NCBI RefSeq assembly: GCF_000600005.1
Contig: NZ_CP007446.1
Span: 2,463,979 to 2,527,978 of the forward strand
Length of the DNA: 64,000 nt
Direction of reading: 5' to 3'
Source: Snodgrassella alvi wkB2
Lineage (GTDB): Bacteria > Pseudomonadota > Gammaproteobacteria > Burkholderiales > Neisseriaceae
Of the stretch, positions 57,101 to 64,000 are shown piece by piece. Below the pieces are notes generated by a model. It was not told the origin of the DNA, did not search any database, and worked only from the letters and a program-made list of their open reading frames with translations. Each line of letters opens with the position of its first letter. The stretch's first letter is position 1. Position numbers and translations under genes: made by a program.

Positions 57101-60100
57101 GATAAAGAAAGCGAGTTTATACTACGGTCAACAGTTCCGGATAAATTACTCAACTGACTATTAGTACTAAACAGCTGACCGCCGGTTACCACATCGCTTG
57201 AATTTGATGACAAATCGGCATCAGCAACATTAGTAATTACTTCCTGTCCGCCCGTTACACCATGACTGGCATCATAAGCTTTACCATTCCATTGCAGAGC
57301 ATTTTTCTGCAGTAATCTTATACTGGTATCTGCCTGATTAAGACCGTTATCTAAAGTCGATGAAAGTTCATTTATCTTTGATGACAATGATTTATTCAGG
57401 TTATCAGACAAAGCAGTTAAACGGGTATCAGTGCTTGTGGATATGCTTTTTATCCCTCTATCCAGTGTGGTAGATAAGCTGCTGACAGTAGTATTGGTAT
57501 TGTACAGCTGACCACCTGTTACCACATCAGAGGAACCTTCAAGCAATACAGCATCATCAACATTGGTAATTCTTTCTTTTCCGCCCTCTACACCATGACT
57601 GGCATCATAAGCTTTACCATTCCATTGCAGAGCATTTTTCTGTAATGTATTTAAGCTGGCATTAGTAGAAGTCAGACGGTTATCAACAGCAGAAGAAAGA
57701 GAGCTCAGACCGGAGTTCAGTGATTTATTTAAATCAGTTGAAAGCGCGTCCAGACTGCTGGAGGTTGAACTGGTCAGATTTTGCAATTTAGTAGTAAGAC
57801 TGGAAGACAGATTGCTGACATCATTATTGGTATCGTATAACTGTTTACCGGTTACTACATCGCTGGAAGTACCACTCAAATCGCCATCTTTAACATTGGT
57901 AATACGCTGTGTGCCATTTATAACACCGTGGCTCGCATCATATGCACCATCTTTCCATTGTAAAGCATCCTGCTGTAAACCACCGATGTCAGATCTGGCA
58001 CTACTTAAACCATCGCTGAGAGCTGTAGACAATTTCTTCAGACCTGTTGCAGAGAGACCATCCAGCGAACTGGACAGGCTCTGCAGACTTAATTCTGTAG
58101 AGCTGGAAATACTATACAACTGTTTACCGGTTACTACATCAGTTGAGCTTTCTCCGAGATCTCCGTCTTTTACATTGGTAATACGCTGATTTTTAGCATC
58201 GTATGCATTAACATTACTATTCCATTGCAGAGCATTATTTTTCAGTGCCGTAATATCATTTTGACTGCTTTGCACATCGCTATTAAACTTATCAAGCATT
58301 GATTTGGAAGTGCTGTCTAAAGCAGTACTAAGACTGTTCGTACTGCTTAAAGTAGATGAAGAAAGTGAATTCAGAACAGAATTAGTTGTGTATAACTGCG
58401 CGCCGATAACCACTTCAGAAGAGTTGGGTGCTGATATATCACCAGCTGCAACACCGGTAATTTTCTGTTCAGTACCATTTTGCTGGTTGCTGGCATCATA
58501 AGCTGTCTTACTTTGATTCCATAGCAATGCCTGTTTTCTTACGCTGTCTATTTGATTTTTACTGTTAGTCAGACCGGTATTAAGGCTATCCGTCACTTCT
58601 TGCAGTTTGCTTTCAGTGGCTGTAGAAAGACTAAATAACTGACCACCGGTAATTACATCAGTTGATCCCTTAGCAATACTACCAGATAGTACATTGGTAA
58701 TTCTTCCAGGATTATTACCATCATGAGAAGCATCATATGCACCTGTACTGTCATTCCACAGCAGTGCATTGTTTTGCAGACTGGTAACCTGAGTATTTAT
58801 AGCTTTAGCCATATCAGACAGCTTACCAATTTCGTCAGAAGATGAAGCATTGATTTTATCTGACAGTTTACCCAATTCAGTATTAAAAGTAGTGGATAAA
58901 TTAGTCAGATTTGAGTTAGTGGTATATAGCTGGGAGCCATTAACTGCATCAGTAGAAGCACTGGATGTAATATCACCAGCCGCTACCTGAGTAATTTTTT
59001 GCGGGGTATTGCCACGTGAAGCACTAAAAGCGTTGTTTTCCCATTGCAGAGCATTACTTCTCAGATCTTTAATAGATGTTGAAGCAGAATTCTGCAAATT
59101 GCTCAGGTTTGTACTAACTGTATTCAGTTTGTTAGTAGTATCAGTTTCTGTAGTATTGATATTGTCAGTAAGCTGTTTAGACACAGTCTTAATATTAGAG
59201 TCAATACCTGTTGATATGCTTGTTAAATCAGAACCTGCCTTTGATAATTGCTCTGCTGTTGTTGATGTTAAATTATCAAGATTTTTATTAGTTGTATATA
59301 ACTGCCCGCCAATAACCAGATCACTGGATGTAGCCTTACTTATATCAGCAGCCGCAACATTAGTTACTTTACGGTTCGTGCCAGCATAACTGGCATCATA
59401 AACATCACCTTTCAGCTGTAAAGTTACGTCGCTGAGATGTGCAATAGAGTCACTGGTTGATATAGCCAGTGATGAAATAGCTTTATTAGTAATACCAATA
59501 GCATTTGATACAGACTGAGAAACAGCTATTCTCTTATTATCTGCGTCTTTCAGACTAGTACTGGTCATAGTAGACAGGCTGTTGATATCGGATTTAGTAT
59601 TAAACAGTTGTCCGCCGTTAACCACATCCGTAGATGTGGCTGAACTAGTATCACCAGCAGCTATATTGGTAATTTTCTGCGCTTGTCCATCACGGCTGGC
59701 ATCATAGATACCATTTTTCAACTGCAATGCATCACGGTTTAACTGAGTAATGCTGGAAGCAGTAGCGGTAGACAACTGACTGAATTTTTCAGTCGTAGAA
59801 GACAGTACTGAGCTGACAGATCCGGAAACTGTTTCAAATTTAAAGATTGCACTACTAATAGAACCTATTGATGTACTAGATAAAGAACTTAATAACGAAT
59901 TTGTAGTATATAACTGTCCGCCGTTAACAGCATCAGTTGATCCCGGCGCACTATCATCACCGGCCATAACATTTAGAATTTTTGCAGGTCCTTTTCCTAA
60001 ATGAGATGCATCATAAGCCTGTGCCTTTGAATTCCACTGTAATGCATCTTCCTGCAAAATTGAAATATTAGTAGCAGTTGTCGTACTTAAATTATTGTAA

Positions 60101-61824
60101 TTAGTATCAGCTATGGAAAACCGATTATCCACAGAAGTAGATAAAGTTTGGTAATTCTGTTCTGTGTTATTAATATATGTACTGGTAGAAGTATTTAGCG
60201 ATGATAAACTGCTATTAAGGTTAAATATTGATGTGGATGTTGAGTCTGTCAGAGTAGATAAACTGCTTGATACAAAACTCTGCGCACTTTTTAACTGCGC
60301 CACATTAACTGCATCAGTATCTAAAGTACCGGCCGCCAGACCTGTAATTTGTCTGGTTACAGTTGAACCATTACCAACAGCGACAGAACCCGCTTTACTG
60401 TTCCAAGCAGATGAAGTGACATCCTTTGCTTGTGTACCAGTAACAGGATCATATCCGGTTACTCCTTTTTTAGTAGAGGCAACAGAATCTTTACCTAAAG
60501 CTACACCATCATCAATACTGGCGTTGGCATTATAACCAATAGCTACACCATTGGCTCCGCTAATCTGGGTACTATTACCAAGTGCTAAGGCATTTGCAGC
60601 ACTAACTTTAGCAGCATTACCCACTATCATAGCACCTGTACCGTTTGCGGAAACAGTATTATTGTTACCCAGTATTCTTATATCATTGGCTTTATCAGAA
60701 CCGGCAGGATCTGTCTCAATTGTATTCTGATTACCAAATATACCTGTATTATCAGCAGTAATCGTTCCATTCTGATTACCAAAAGAGTAGGTATTATCAC
60801 CGGATACTATAGTAGCACCGCTAGCTGCTTTTGTCTGAGTACCATCTTTACTATTATACAAAGTAGTTGCTGCAGAACCGCCAATGGCACCTGAGGCTTT
60901 CCCGGTTACATTATTGGCTGAACCAATACTTATACCCTGTTGACCAGTTGCCTGAGCAGAATTACCAATAGCAATGGCAGAATGTCCTTTAGCCTGTGTC
61001 TGTACACCCAATGCTACAGTTCCGTCTGCACTGGCCTGAGACATCAGACCGGCAGCCACACTGCCTACTCCTTCAGATGAAGCTACTGAACCCAAAGCCA
61101 CACTGGATACACCGGTAGCCTGTGCACTGACACCAAAAGCAATTGATGCGCGTCCCGAAGCCAGTGCTGCTGTGCCGATAGCCATCGCACCACCAGCTGT
61201 AGCTGTAGCATTAGTACCAAAAGCCGTTGAGTAGTTACCAGTTGTATATGAACCACAACCTGAAGCAAAAGAATAAACACCATAAGCAACAGGCAATTTA
61301 TTTGGATTACCTCCTGTACTGGTACCTTGCTGTGCAGCCGCAGTTTGAGAAACACTGCCATTGGTTATTCCGTAAGGATTTTTACCACTAAAAGGTTGAT
61401 CTGTAGCAAAGCGCAAGTATTCTTCTAAAGCACTTACTTCCTCTCCGACTATAGTTCGACCAGGTTTCCCTCTGCCTGTAACTTCATCAGCTCCGCAAGC
61501 ATCAGCTGAACCAGTAAAAATGACTGTACCATGGCTTGCTTCGCCAGGATAATTCGGTTGATCTGCGCCACCACTACCAACATTTTTACCACCAACCAAA
61601 CCTGAATTCGAAGCATAAGAATTAGGTATTAATAAAGACATATTTAAAACTGAAGCTATAAGACTCAGTTTAAAAATAGAACTAAATCTGGATTTTCTGC
61701 TTACTATACCTTTAGCAGGTAAAGAAGAGACTGCATCAGACTTGGTTTTGCTTTTAGCTAGTTCGGAAGCTGCCACCCAAGTCTGGGTCGTTTCATTCCA
61801 TATAGCACGATATATTTTATTCAA
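51163..61824 (-). CDS. Giant YadA-type trimeric autotransporter adhesin
   Basis: A 3553-residue type Vc autotransporter. Residues 1-26 (MNKIYRAIWNETTQTWVAAS...) are the extended signal peptide region, followed by a hydrophobic core ending near SYAS. The head (about residues 190-480) has YadA head repeats (AIGTAALASGRASIAFG, SVALGS, TVALGVQTQAKG) and a neck with DTDAVNVAQLK. The very long stalk contains 24 copies of a module with a core like LQxNALQW, AYDASHxG, RITNVAAG, STDAVNGGQLY, joined by Ser/Thr/Leu-rich coiled coils. A second small head and neck precede the C-terminal membrane anchor (about the last 95 residues, ending GFNAGVGFKWSNN). The start is TTG with AGGAG 7 nt upstream. Expected at the cell surface, mediating host or self adhesion. 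Confidence 0.96.
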   Translation of the reverse strand: MNKIYRAIWNETTQTWVAASELAKSKTKSDAVSSLPAKGIVSRKSRFSSIFKLSLIASVLNMSLLIPNSYASNSGLVGGKNVGSGGADQPNYPGEASHGTVIFTGSADACGADEVTGRGKPGRTIVGEEVSALEEYLRFATDQPFSGKNPYGITNGSVSQTAAAQQGTSTGGNPNKLPVAYGVYSFASGCGSYTTGNYSTAFGTNATATAGGAMAIGTAALASGRASIAFGVSAQATGVSSVALGSVASSEGVGSVAAGLMSQASADGTVALGVQTQAKGHSAIAIGNSAQATGQQGISIGSANNVTGKASGAIGGSAATTLYNSKDGTQTKAASGATIVSGDNTYSFGNQNGTITADNTGIFGNQNTIETDPAGSDKANDIRILGNNNTVSANGTGAMIVGNAAKVSAANALALGNSTQISGANGVAIGYNANASIDDGVALGKDSVASTKKGVTGYDPVTGTQAKDVTSSAWNSKAGSVAVGNGSTVTRQITGLAAGTLDTDAVNVAQLKSAQSFVSSSLSTLTDSTSTSIFNLNSSLSSLNTSTSTYINNTEQNYQTLSTSVDNRFSIADTNYNNLSTTTATNISILQEDALQWNSKAQAYDASHLGKGPAKILNVMAGDDSAPGSTDAVNGGQLYTTNSLLSSLSSTSIGSISSAIFKFETVSGSVSSVLSSTTEKFSQLSTATASSITQLNRDALQLKNGIYDASRDGQAQKITNIAAGDTSSATSTDVVNGGQLFNTKSDINSLSTMTSTSLKDADNKRIAVSQSVSNAIGITNKAISSLAISTSDSIAHLSDVTLQLKGDVYDASYAGTNRKVTNVAAADISKATSSDLVIGGQLYTTNKNLDNLTSTTAEQLSKAGSDLTSISTGIDSNIKTVSKQLTDNINTTETDTTNKLNTVSTNLSNLQNSASTSIKDLRSNALQWENNAFSASRGNTPQKITQVAAGDITSSASTDAVNGSQLYTTNSNLTNLSTTFNTELGKLSDKINASSSDEIGKLSDMAKAINTQVTSLQNNALLWNDSTGAYDASHDGNNPGRITNVLSGSIAKGSTDVITGGQLFSLSTATESKLQEVTDSLNTGLTNSKNQIDSVRKQALLWNQSKTAYDASNQQNGTEQKITGVAAGDISAPNSSEVVIGAQLYTTNSVLNSLSSSTLSSTNSLSTALDSTSKSMLDKFNSDVQSSQNDITALKNNALQWNSNVNAYDAKNQRITNVKDGDLGESSTDVVTGKQLYSISSSTELSLQSLSSSLDGLSATGLKKLSTALSDGLSSARSDIGGLQQDALQWKDGAYDASHGVINGTQRITNVKDGDLSGTSSDVVTGKQLYDTNNDVSNLSSSLTTKLQNLTSSTSSSLDALSTDLNKSLNSGLSSLSSAVDNRLTSTNASLNTLQKNALQWNGKAYDASHGVEGGKERITNVDDAVLLEGSSDVVTGGQLYNTNTTVSSLSTTLDRGIKSISTSTDTRLTALSDNLNKSLSSKINELSSTLDNGLNQADTSIRLLQKNALQWNGKAYDASHGVTGGQEVITNVADADLSSNSSDVVTGGQLFSTNSQLSNLSGTVDRSINSLSLSTSTGVSSLSTALYEAAGKQINSLSTSFDQQLTVAKASVTSLQQNALLWNNDLNNGKGAYDATHNGQAQRITNVLNGSVQASSSDVVTGDQLFTTNSNLGTLSGSVSTTFSSLSNSLSDINNDKLTELSGKLQSTNDELRKLSTTTSDSLKSTNTNLGSLQQNALLWDNKLNDGKGAYDASHNGIYQRITNVADADLSSNSSDVVTGGQLYKTNAKVSKLSDTIGLVSNSVVNGLSSLSSSLTEISNNNLSSLSTGLNETRNRLTDLSESTSSSLKVTGSKIKSLQQNALLWNDDIDAYNAGHGIANMPGKITNVADGLIKEGSSDVATAGQLYTTNTAISSLSTNVSSGFDNLSTSLSTIAKAGGITSLSTVTETVSSKVTQLQQNALQYNNEPGVGGYDASRATGKPQKITRVAEGNISDSSSDVITGSQLYAVNTEYSAGLNSVSKSVSTGLTSVQDKLNSLSNDWPEKFNNLSNSASTGLGNLSTIVSTSISSLSVSTSGSVASLSTSTSTGLSSLSVSASNQIASLSTSTSSGLNNLSASTSTVLGKLGNTVSTAASNVAGLQKDALQWSEEAGAYSANHGTGKAQKITNVAAGNVAPDSSDAINGSQFFQLSSSTSTGLSSLSTNLSKVTNDQLSSLSTITGDNLNTVNQNVSSLSSGLNTVTEKVTALQANALQWDKVTGNYNAERDSKAQKITQVAAGSIMADSTDAVNGAQMYSLSTGTADSVNKLTENLNKTNLGLGSLSTATNTDLKNLKDSLKSTNDGLTQLSSSTSGSIQSISTSLDTLTTSTANSLQALDKGLKDTSSSVSTLQANTLQWNAGKGVYDASRDGSAKVLSGVAAGAVSAESTEAVNGGQLHSLSTVTVAGLNSISTGLSNLSESTTTGLNNLTNSLNSTNQTLTTLQANTLQWKGSAYDASYNGTAQRITNVAAGNIALDSTDAVNGGQLFSLSGSTSTGLSSLSTNLSAVTNNQLGSLSSIISNSLSTVNQNVSSLSSSLNDTNTNVAELRQNALQWNGVSSAYDATRSGRAQKLTGIAGGDISPTSSDAVNGAQMYSLSTLTQKGLGSISTGLSNLSSVTSSALDNVNRSLESLSTETHTGLNSVSTGLSSLSESATTGLNNLSASLSSANQNLTTLQQNALQWNSTLTAYDAGHNGTAQRITNVAAGNIALDSTDAVNGGQLFSLSSSTSTGLSSLSTNLSAITNNKLGSLSTIIGDNLNTVNQNVSSLSSSLNDTNTNVGNLQKDALQWNSTISAYDATRGGRAQTLTGIAGGDISPTSSDAVNGAQMYSLSTLTQTGLSSSSTGLSSLSSVTSSALNNVNRSLESLSTETHTGLNSVSTGLSSLSESTTTGLNNLSASLSSANQNLTTLQQNALQWKDDGTGHNTGFYDASHNGTAQRITNVAAGRIAADSTDAVNGGQLFSLSGSTSTGLSSLSTVVSSTVINEISTISSSLSTGYESLSHSLSTATDNLQQLTNITSSSLSSLSTVTSTTQKDVSDLKEKALKWNDDKGGFDAGRPNNLTRDLGLGKIYNVEDGEIAAGSHEAVTGGQLYDIKSNLSALATSTSSSLSSLDEKVNGISTSNIITNITNLTKNALQWKDDGTGHNTGFYDASHNGTAQRITNIAAGNIAQGSLDAVNAGQLWTVQSSLSTLSTKVDTLPTGNISSDALTSLSTAISARTASQLASIAAGLGSSYDPNTGLSKPKYDSTTPTGGIASADNVADALQNVQNYGTKFAKINSAKAASVAQGTDSIAVGGAAMASGTSAVAIGDSASAPSANAVALGSQAKVTQTGGVALGAGSVANTAAGKEGYIPVTATSQQAAAIRATNSTEGAVSVGDASKGVYRQITGVAAGTADTDAVNVAQLKGVNNQITNVNKYVNKVNERVQRTERRAYSGTALAMALSGAYLPSLNAGEQAVGVGVGTYRGYTAVGANYKAISNSGNIGWGAGVSTTGKEVGFNAGVGFKWSNN
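52790..54300 (-). repeat. Recent tandem DNA duplications inside the adhesin gene
   Basis: Identical landmarks (CTGTTGATGT followed by TGAGC and the same downstream 40 bp) recur at 52791, 53511 and 54216, giving periods of 720 and 705 bp. Stretches of about 300 bp (52980-53300 versus 53690-54000) differ at only a few positions. Each period encodes two stalk modules. Confidence 0.85.
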
Positions 61825-61831
61825 TTGGTTA

Positions 61832-61836
61832 CTCCT
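61832..61836 (-). promoter_or_regulatory. Ribosome-binding site that fixes the TTG start of the adhesin
   Basis: AGGAG on the minus strand, 7 nt before the TTG at 61824, in exactly the register that yields the conserved MNKIYRAIWN extended signal peptide. Confidence 0.8.
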
Positions 61837-62590
61837 GATTTAGAAATCATGCCGTAAAACAAATTTTGGATAACTTAATAAAGTTAAGTTAAAAATTAAG
61901 ATAAATCTTTAAGTAATATAACATAAATATTTGTTTGCATGTAGTAAACAACATAGAAAAACACTTAACAAAACTGTTGGCTTATGATTTTTTTTTATGA
62001 GTAAGCAATTGAATTTTTATCAGATTATTTTTTTTAATTTTATATATGTATGTTTATTAAATACTTTGTTTAGATATTATTATTGTCTTATTAACACCAC
62101 AACAATAATAGTTGCAGTTTGTCTGAAAGAGCAAATATGAATTATTTTAAATAAAATTTTCTGAACAAAGAATAAATTTAATTAGAATAATACAAAAATT
62201 AGCATTTCATGTTTGAAACTTAAGTTAATAGTTATATTTTCTTTATCTGGTATCAGTTACTTTTTTATATTACTGAAACAGAAATTTTATTTACAATTAT
62301 ATGCAATGTAATTAAAAAATGATTTCATTTTTTATTTATCAAGTACACATTATTTTTTTGCTTATACTGGAAGTAAATAAAATATAGATTTTATTAACAA
62401 CGTTCAGTTTGGCAAATGTATTTACTCTAAAAACAAAATGCAGTGTTAATATATTTGTAATTATAAACAATATAATAATTCTCAGCATAATGATATATCT
62501 GAGTTACAAAAAACACGCCATCAATAGTAAATAAACTAACAATTTTAATTATAATATTTTGATTTTCTAATTAAAATTATTAAAATAATT
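61837..62590. other. Extremely AT-rich region upstream of the adhesin gene
   Basis: About 750 bp with only occasional G or C, many A/T tracts (T9 near 61988, T8 near 62027) and no coding frame. It should contain the adhesin promoter. The sequence character suits binding by an H-NS-like silencer, but that is inference. Confidence 0.55.
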
Positions 62591-62950
62591 CTATTGTTCC
62601 ATTTGTTTTTCAACATCAATCAGAGCCCGGCGGGATAAAGCCAGATTAGCCCTGCTGTTATCAAGTACAGAATACAAAAACAGGCTGCCAAGTTTTTTCA
62701 GCGGCCGGATCAGATGATACTGCTGCCCGAGGGTAATCAGTATATCTTCAATTTCGTCATTCAGCTCCAGCATCTGCATAGTTTTAATTTTAGAGCGGAT
62801 AACTTCGGTACTGCTGGCAGCAGCAATTTCCAGATCAATTTTATTGATAGCATTGCCAGCCATCAGCATACCATTATCGTAATCAACCACTGCCGCCGCC
62901 AGTGCACCTTCTACGTTAAGTAATTGCGCTACAACAGCTTGATAGTCCAT
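62591..62950 (-). CDS. Roadblock/LC7-like small protein
   Basis: A 119-residue protein. GALAAAVVDYDNGMLMAG near the N-terminus, IEDILITLGQQYHLIRPL in the middle and LFLYSVLDNSRANLALSR near the end follow the strand-helix pattern of the roadblock fold, which occurs in small proteins that bind and regulate GTPases (MglB type) or act as scaffolds. No GTPase gene is adjacent in the window. No signal peptide or membrane segment. The ATG is preceded by GGGATATAAAAGA. The fold call rests on pattern only. Confidence 0.75.
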   Translation of the reverse strand: MDYQAVVAQLLNVEGALAAAVVDYDNGMLMAGNAINKIDLEIAAASSTEVIRSKIKTMQMLELNDEIEDILITLGQQYHLIRPLKKLGSLFLYSVLDNSRANLALSRRALIDVEKQMEQ

Positions 62951-63052
62951 TCTTTTATATCCCGGAATAGTTAATTAAACCGGAGAATAATTGTCCGGTC
63001 GGTTAATCTGATAGTATTGTTAAAATAGTATAACATAATCTGTACGCAAATA

Positions 63053-63970
63053 TCAGGCAGCCTGAGGCAGATGATGGAAGGCAGAAGGCAGCTGCCGGTC
63101 ATGCGGAAATGTTACCCATTCATACGTTTCGGGCTGTGCCAGTAATTGCCGCAATAATGCATTATTAATCGCATGGCCGGATTTATGACCTTCAAAAGCG
63201 CCGATAATCGGATGTCCGAGTGTATAAAGATCGCCAATTGCATCCAGAATTTTATGGCGTACGAATTCATCAGGATAACGTAAGCCTTCAGGATTAAGCA
63301 CATCTGTATCATCAATTACAATTGCATTGCTCAGATTTCCGCCCAGCCCCAGATTATGGCTGCGCATCAGTTCTACTTCCTGCATAAAACCAAATGTCCG
63401 TGCGCGGGAAATTTCATCAACATACGACTGTCCAGCAAAATCTATCGTGAAAGTCTGATTACTGCGATTGAATACCGGATGATCAAAATCTATGGTTAAA
63501 GTAACCTGAAACCCCTCATACGGAGCAAATTTTACCCATTTATCTTCTTGCGACAGCATTACCGGCTGTTTAATACGTAAGAATTTTTTTTCAGCAGGCT
63601 GATCAATAACACCCGCATCTTGCAAAAGATAAATAAAAGGCAGGCTGGAACCATCCATAATGGGAATTTCCGGTGCATTGAGCTCAACAATGATATTGTC
63701 GATTCCATAGGCAGCGAATGCCGACATAATATGCTCAATGGTGCCGATACGAATACCGTCTGGAGTAACAACTGTAGAAGATAAACGGGTATCGTTAATC
63801 AGTTCAGGAGTCAGCGGCACAATACGGCCAAGTTCTCCGTTCAGATCAGTGCGGCGAAAACGGATACCACTATCAGATGCAGCCGGATGCAAACTCAATC
63901 TTACCCGCTCTCCGGAATGCAAACCCACTCCGGTAACACTGATACTTTTTGCTAATGTGCGCTGCAACAT
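63053..63970 (-). CDS. lpxC: UDP-3-O-acyl-N-acetylglucosamine deacetylase LpxC
   Basis: LpxC carries out the committed step of lipid A synthesis. From the ATG at 63970 it is 305 residues, the E. coli length, so the gene is complete. It begins MLQRTLAKSISVTGVGLHSG. Zinc-binding and catalytic residues are visible in IGTIEHIMSAF (histidine), HKILDAIGDLY (histidine and aspartate) and HKSGHAINN (catalytic histidine). AGGAACAGAAT precedes the ATG. A TTG further upstream is in frame but not needed. Confidence 0.97.
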   Translation of the reverse strand: MLQRTLAKSISVTGVGLHSGERVRLSLHPAASDSGIRFRRTDLNGELGRIVPLTPELINDTRLSSTVVTPDGIRIGTIEHIMSAFAAYGIDNIIVELNAPEIPIMDGSSLPFIYLLQDAGVIDQPAEKKFLRIKQPVMLSQEDKWVKFAPYEGFQVTLTIDFDHPVFNRSNQTFTIDFAGQSYVDEISRARTFGFMQEVELMRSHNLGLGGNLSNAIVIDDTDVLNPEGLRYPDEFVRHKILDAIGDLYTLGHPIIGAFEGHKSGHAINNALLRQLLAQPETYEWVTFPHDRQLPSAFHHLPQAA

Positions 63971-64000
63971 ATTCTGTTCCTGATCAATCCGATAATGCAA

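Noticed and set aside
60125..60133. Further perfect DnaA box inside the adhesin gene
   Set aside because: Single copy in coding sequence; likely chance.
63056..63067. Possible Neisseriaceae DNA uptake sequence (AGGCAGCCTGAG)
   Set aside because: One base off a 12-mer used by some relatives, but it is not repeated elsewhere in the window, so it is not evidence of an uptake-sequence system.

Overview
The window looks like a chromosomal segment of a low-GC betaproteobacterium of the Neisseriaceae. A Snodgrassella-like bee-gut symbiont is my best guess, inferred from the mix of Neisseria-type housekeeping genes, moderate GC in the core genes, very AT-rich spacers, a giant YadA-type adhesin and what look like type VI secretion cargo genes. 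I could not run a database search. I see no rRNA, tRNA, insertion sequence, prophage or CRISPR array.

Layout. 1-4548: three consecutive minus-strand genes (the first cut by the left edge) encoding leucine-rich-repeat proteins built from exact 20-residue (60-bp) repeats. 4966-6444: an unrecognised large lipoprotein. 7444-15313: galE, a Fur-box-like site, tldD, an unknown exported protein, two tiny lipoproteins, a gamma-carbonic-anhydrase-like protein and prlC. 15611-18443: an McrBC type IV restriction pair. 18478-28850: housekeeping genes, mostly minus strand (ftsY, peptidase S51, NT5C-type nucleotidase, ruvA, rlpA, comF), then bioH-bioC divergent from comF with overlapping start codons, a patatin lipoprotein, and an oxidoreductase divergent from a LysR regulator.

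29105-34086 is the most unusual accessory region. On the minus strand a PAAR-repeat protein is followed 2 bp later by a DUF6402-like protein and then by three tandem copies of a 1.22-kb unit, each with two related small membrane-anchored proteins (six paralogues). I read this as a candidate type VI secretion spike, effector and amplified immunity array. That reading is inference, because none of the six small proteins matches a family I know.

34491-50434 returns to core genes: metE divergent from metR, uvrD, a HIT protein, dnaJ, an RNB ribonuclease, xseB-ispA, tsaC, a ThiF/MoeB-type E1 enzyme, a CynX-like transporter and a second patatin. Two intergenic spots carry clustered perfect DnaA boxes; one is an inverted pair that forms a terminator-like hairpin. 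51163-61824 is a single 3553-residue trimeric autotransporter with 24 recurring stalk modules and recent internal DNA duplications. A roadblock-like small protein and a complete lpxC close the window.

Functionally, the core genes cover biotin synthesis (bioH-bioC), methionine synthesis (metE-metR), isoprenoids (ispA), lipid A (lpxC), DNA repair (uvrD, ruvA, xseB) and protein handling (ftsY, dnaJ, prlC, tldD). The accessory genes point to surface attachment (YadA), phage or foreign-DNA defence (McrBC) and probably contact-dependent competition (PAAR/DUF6402 array).
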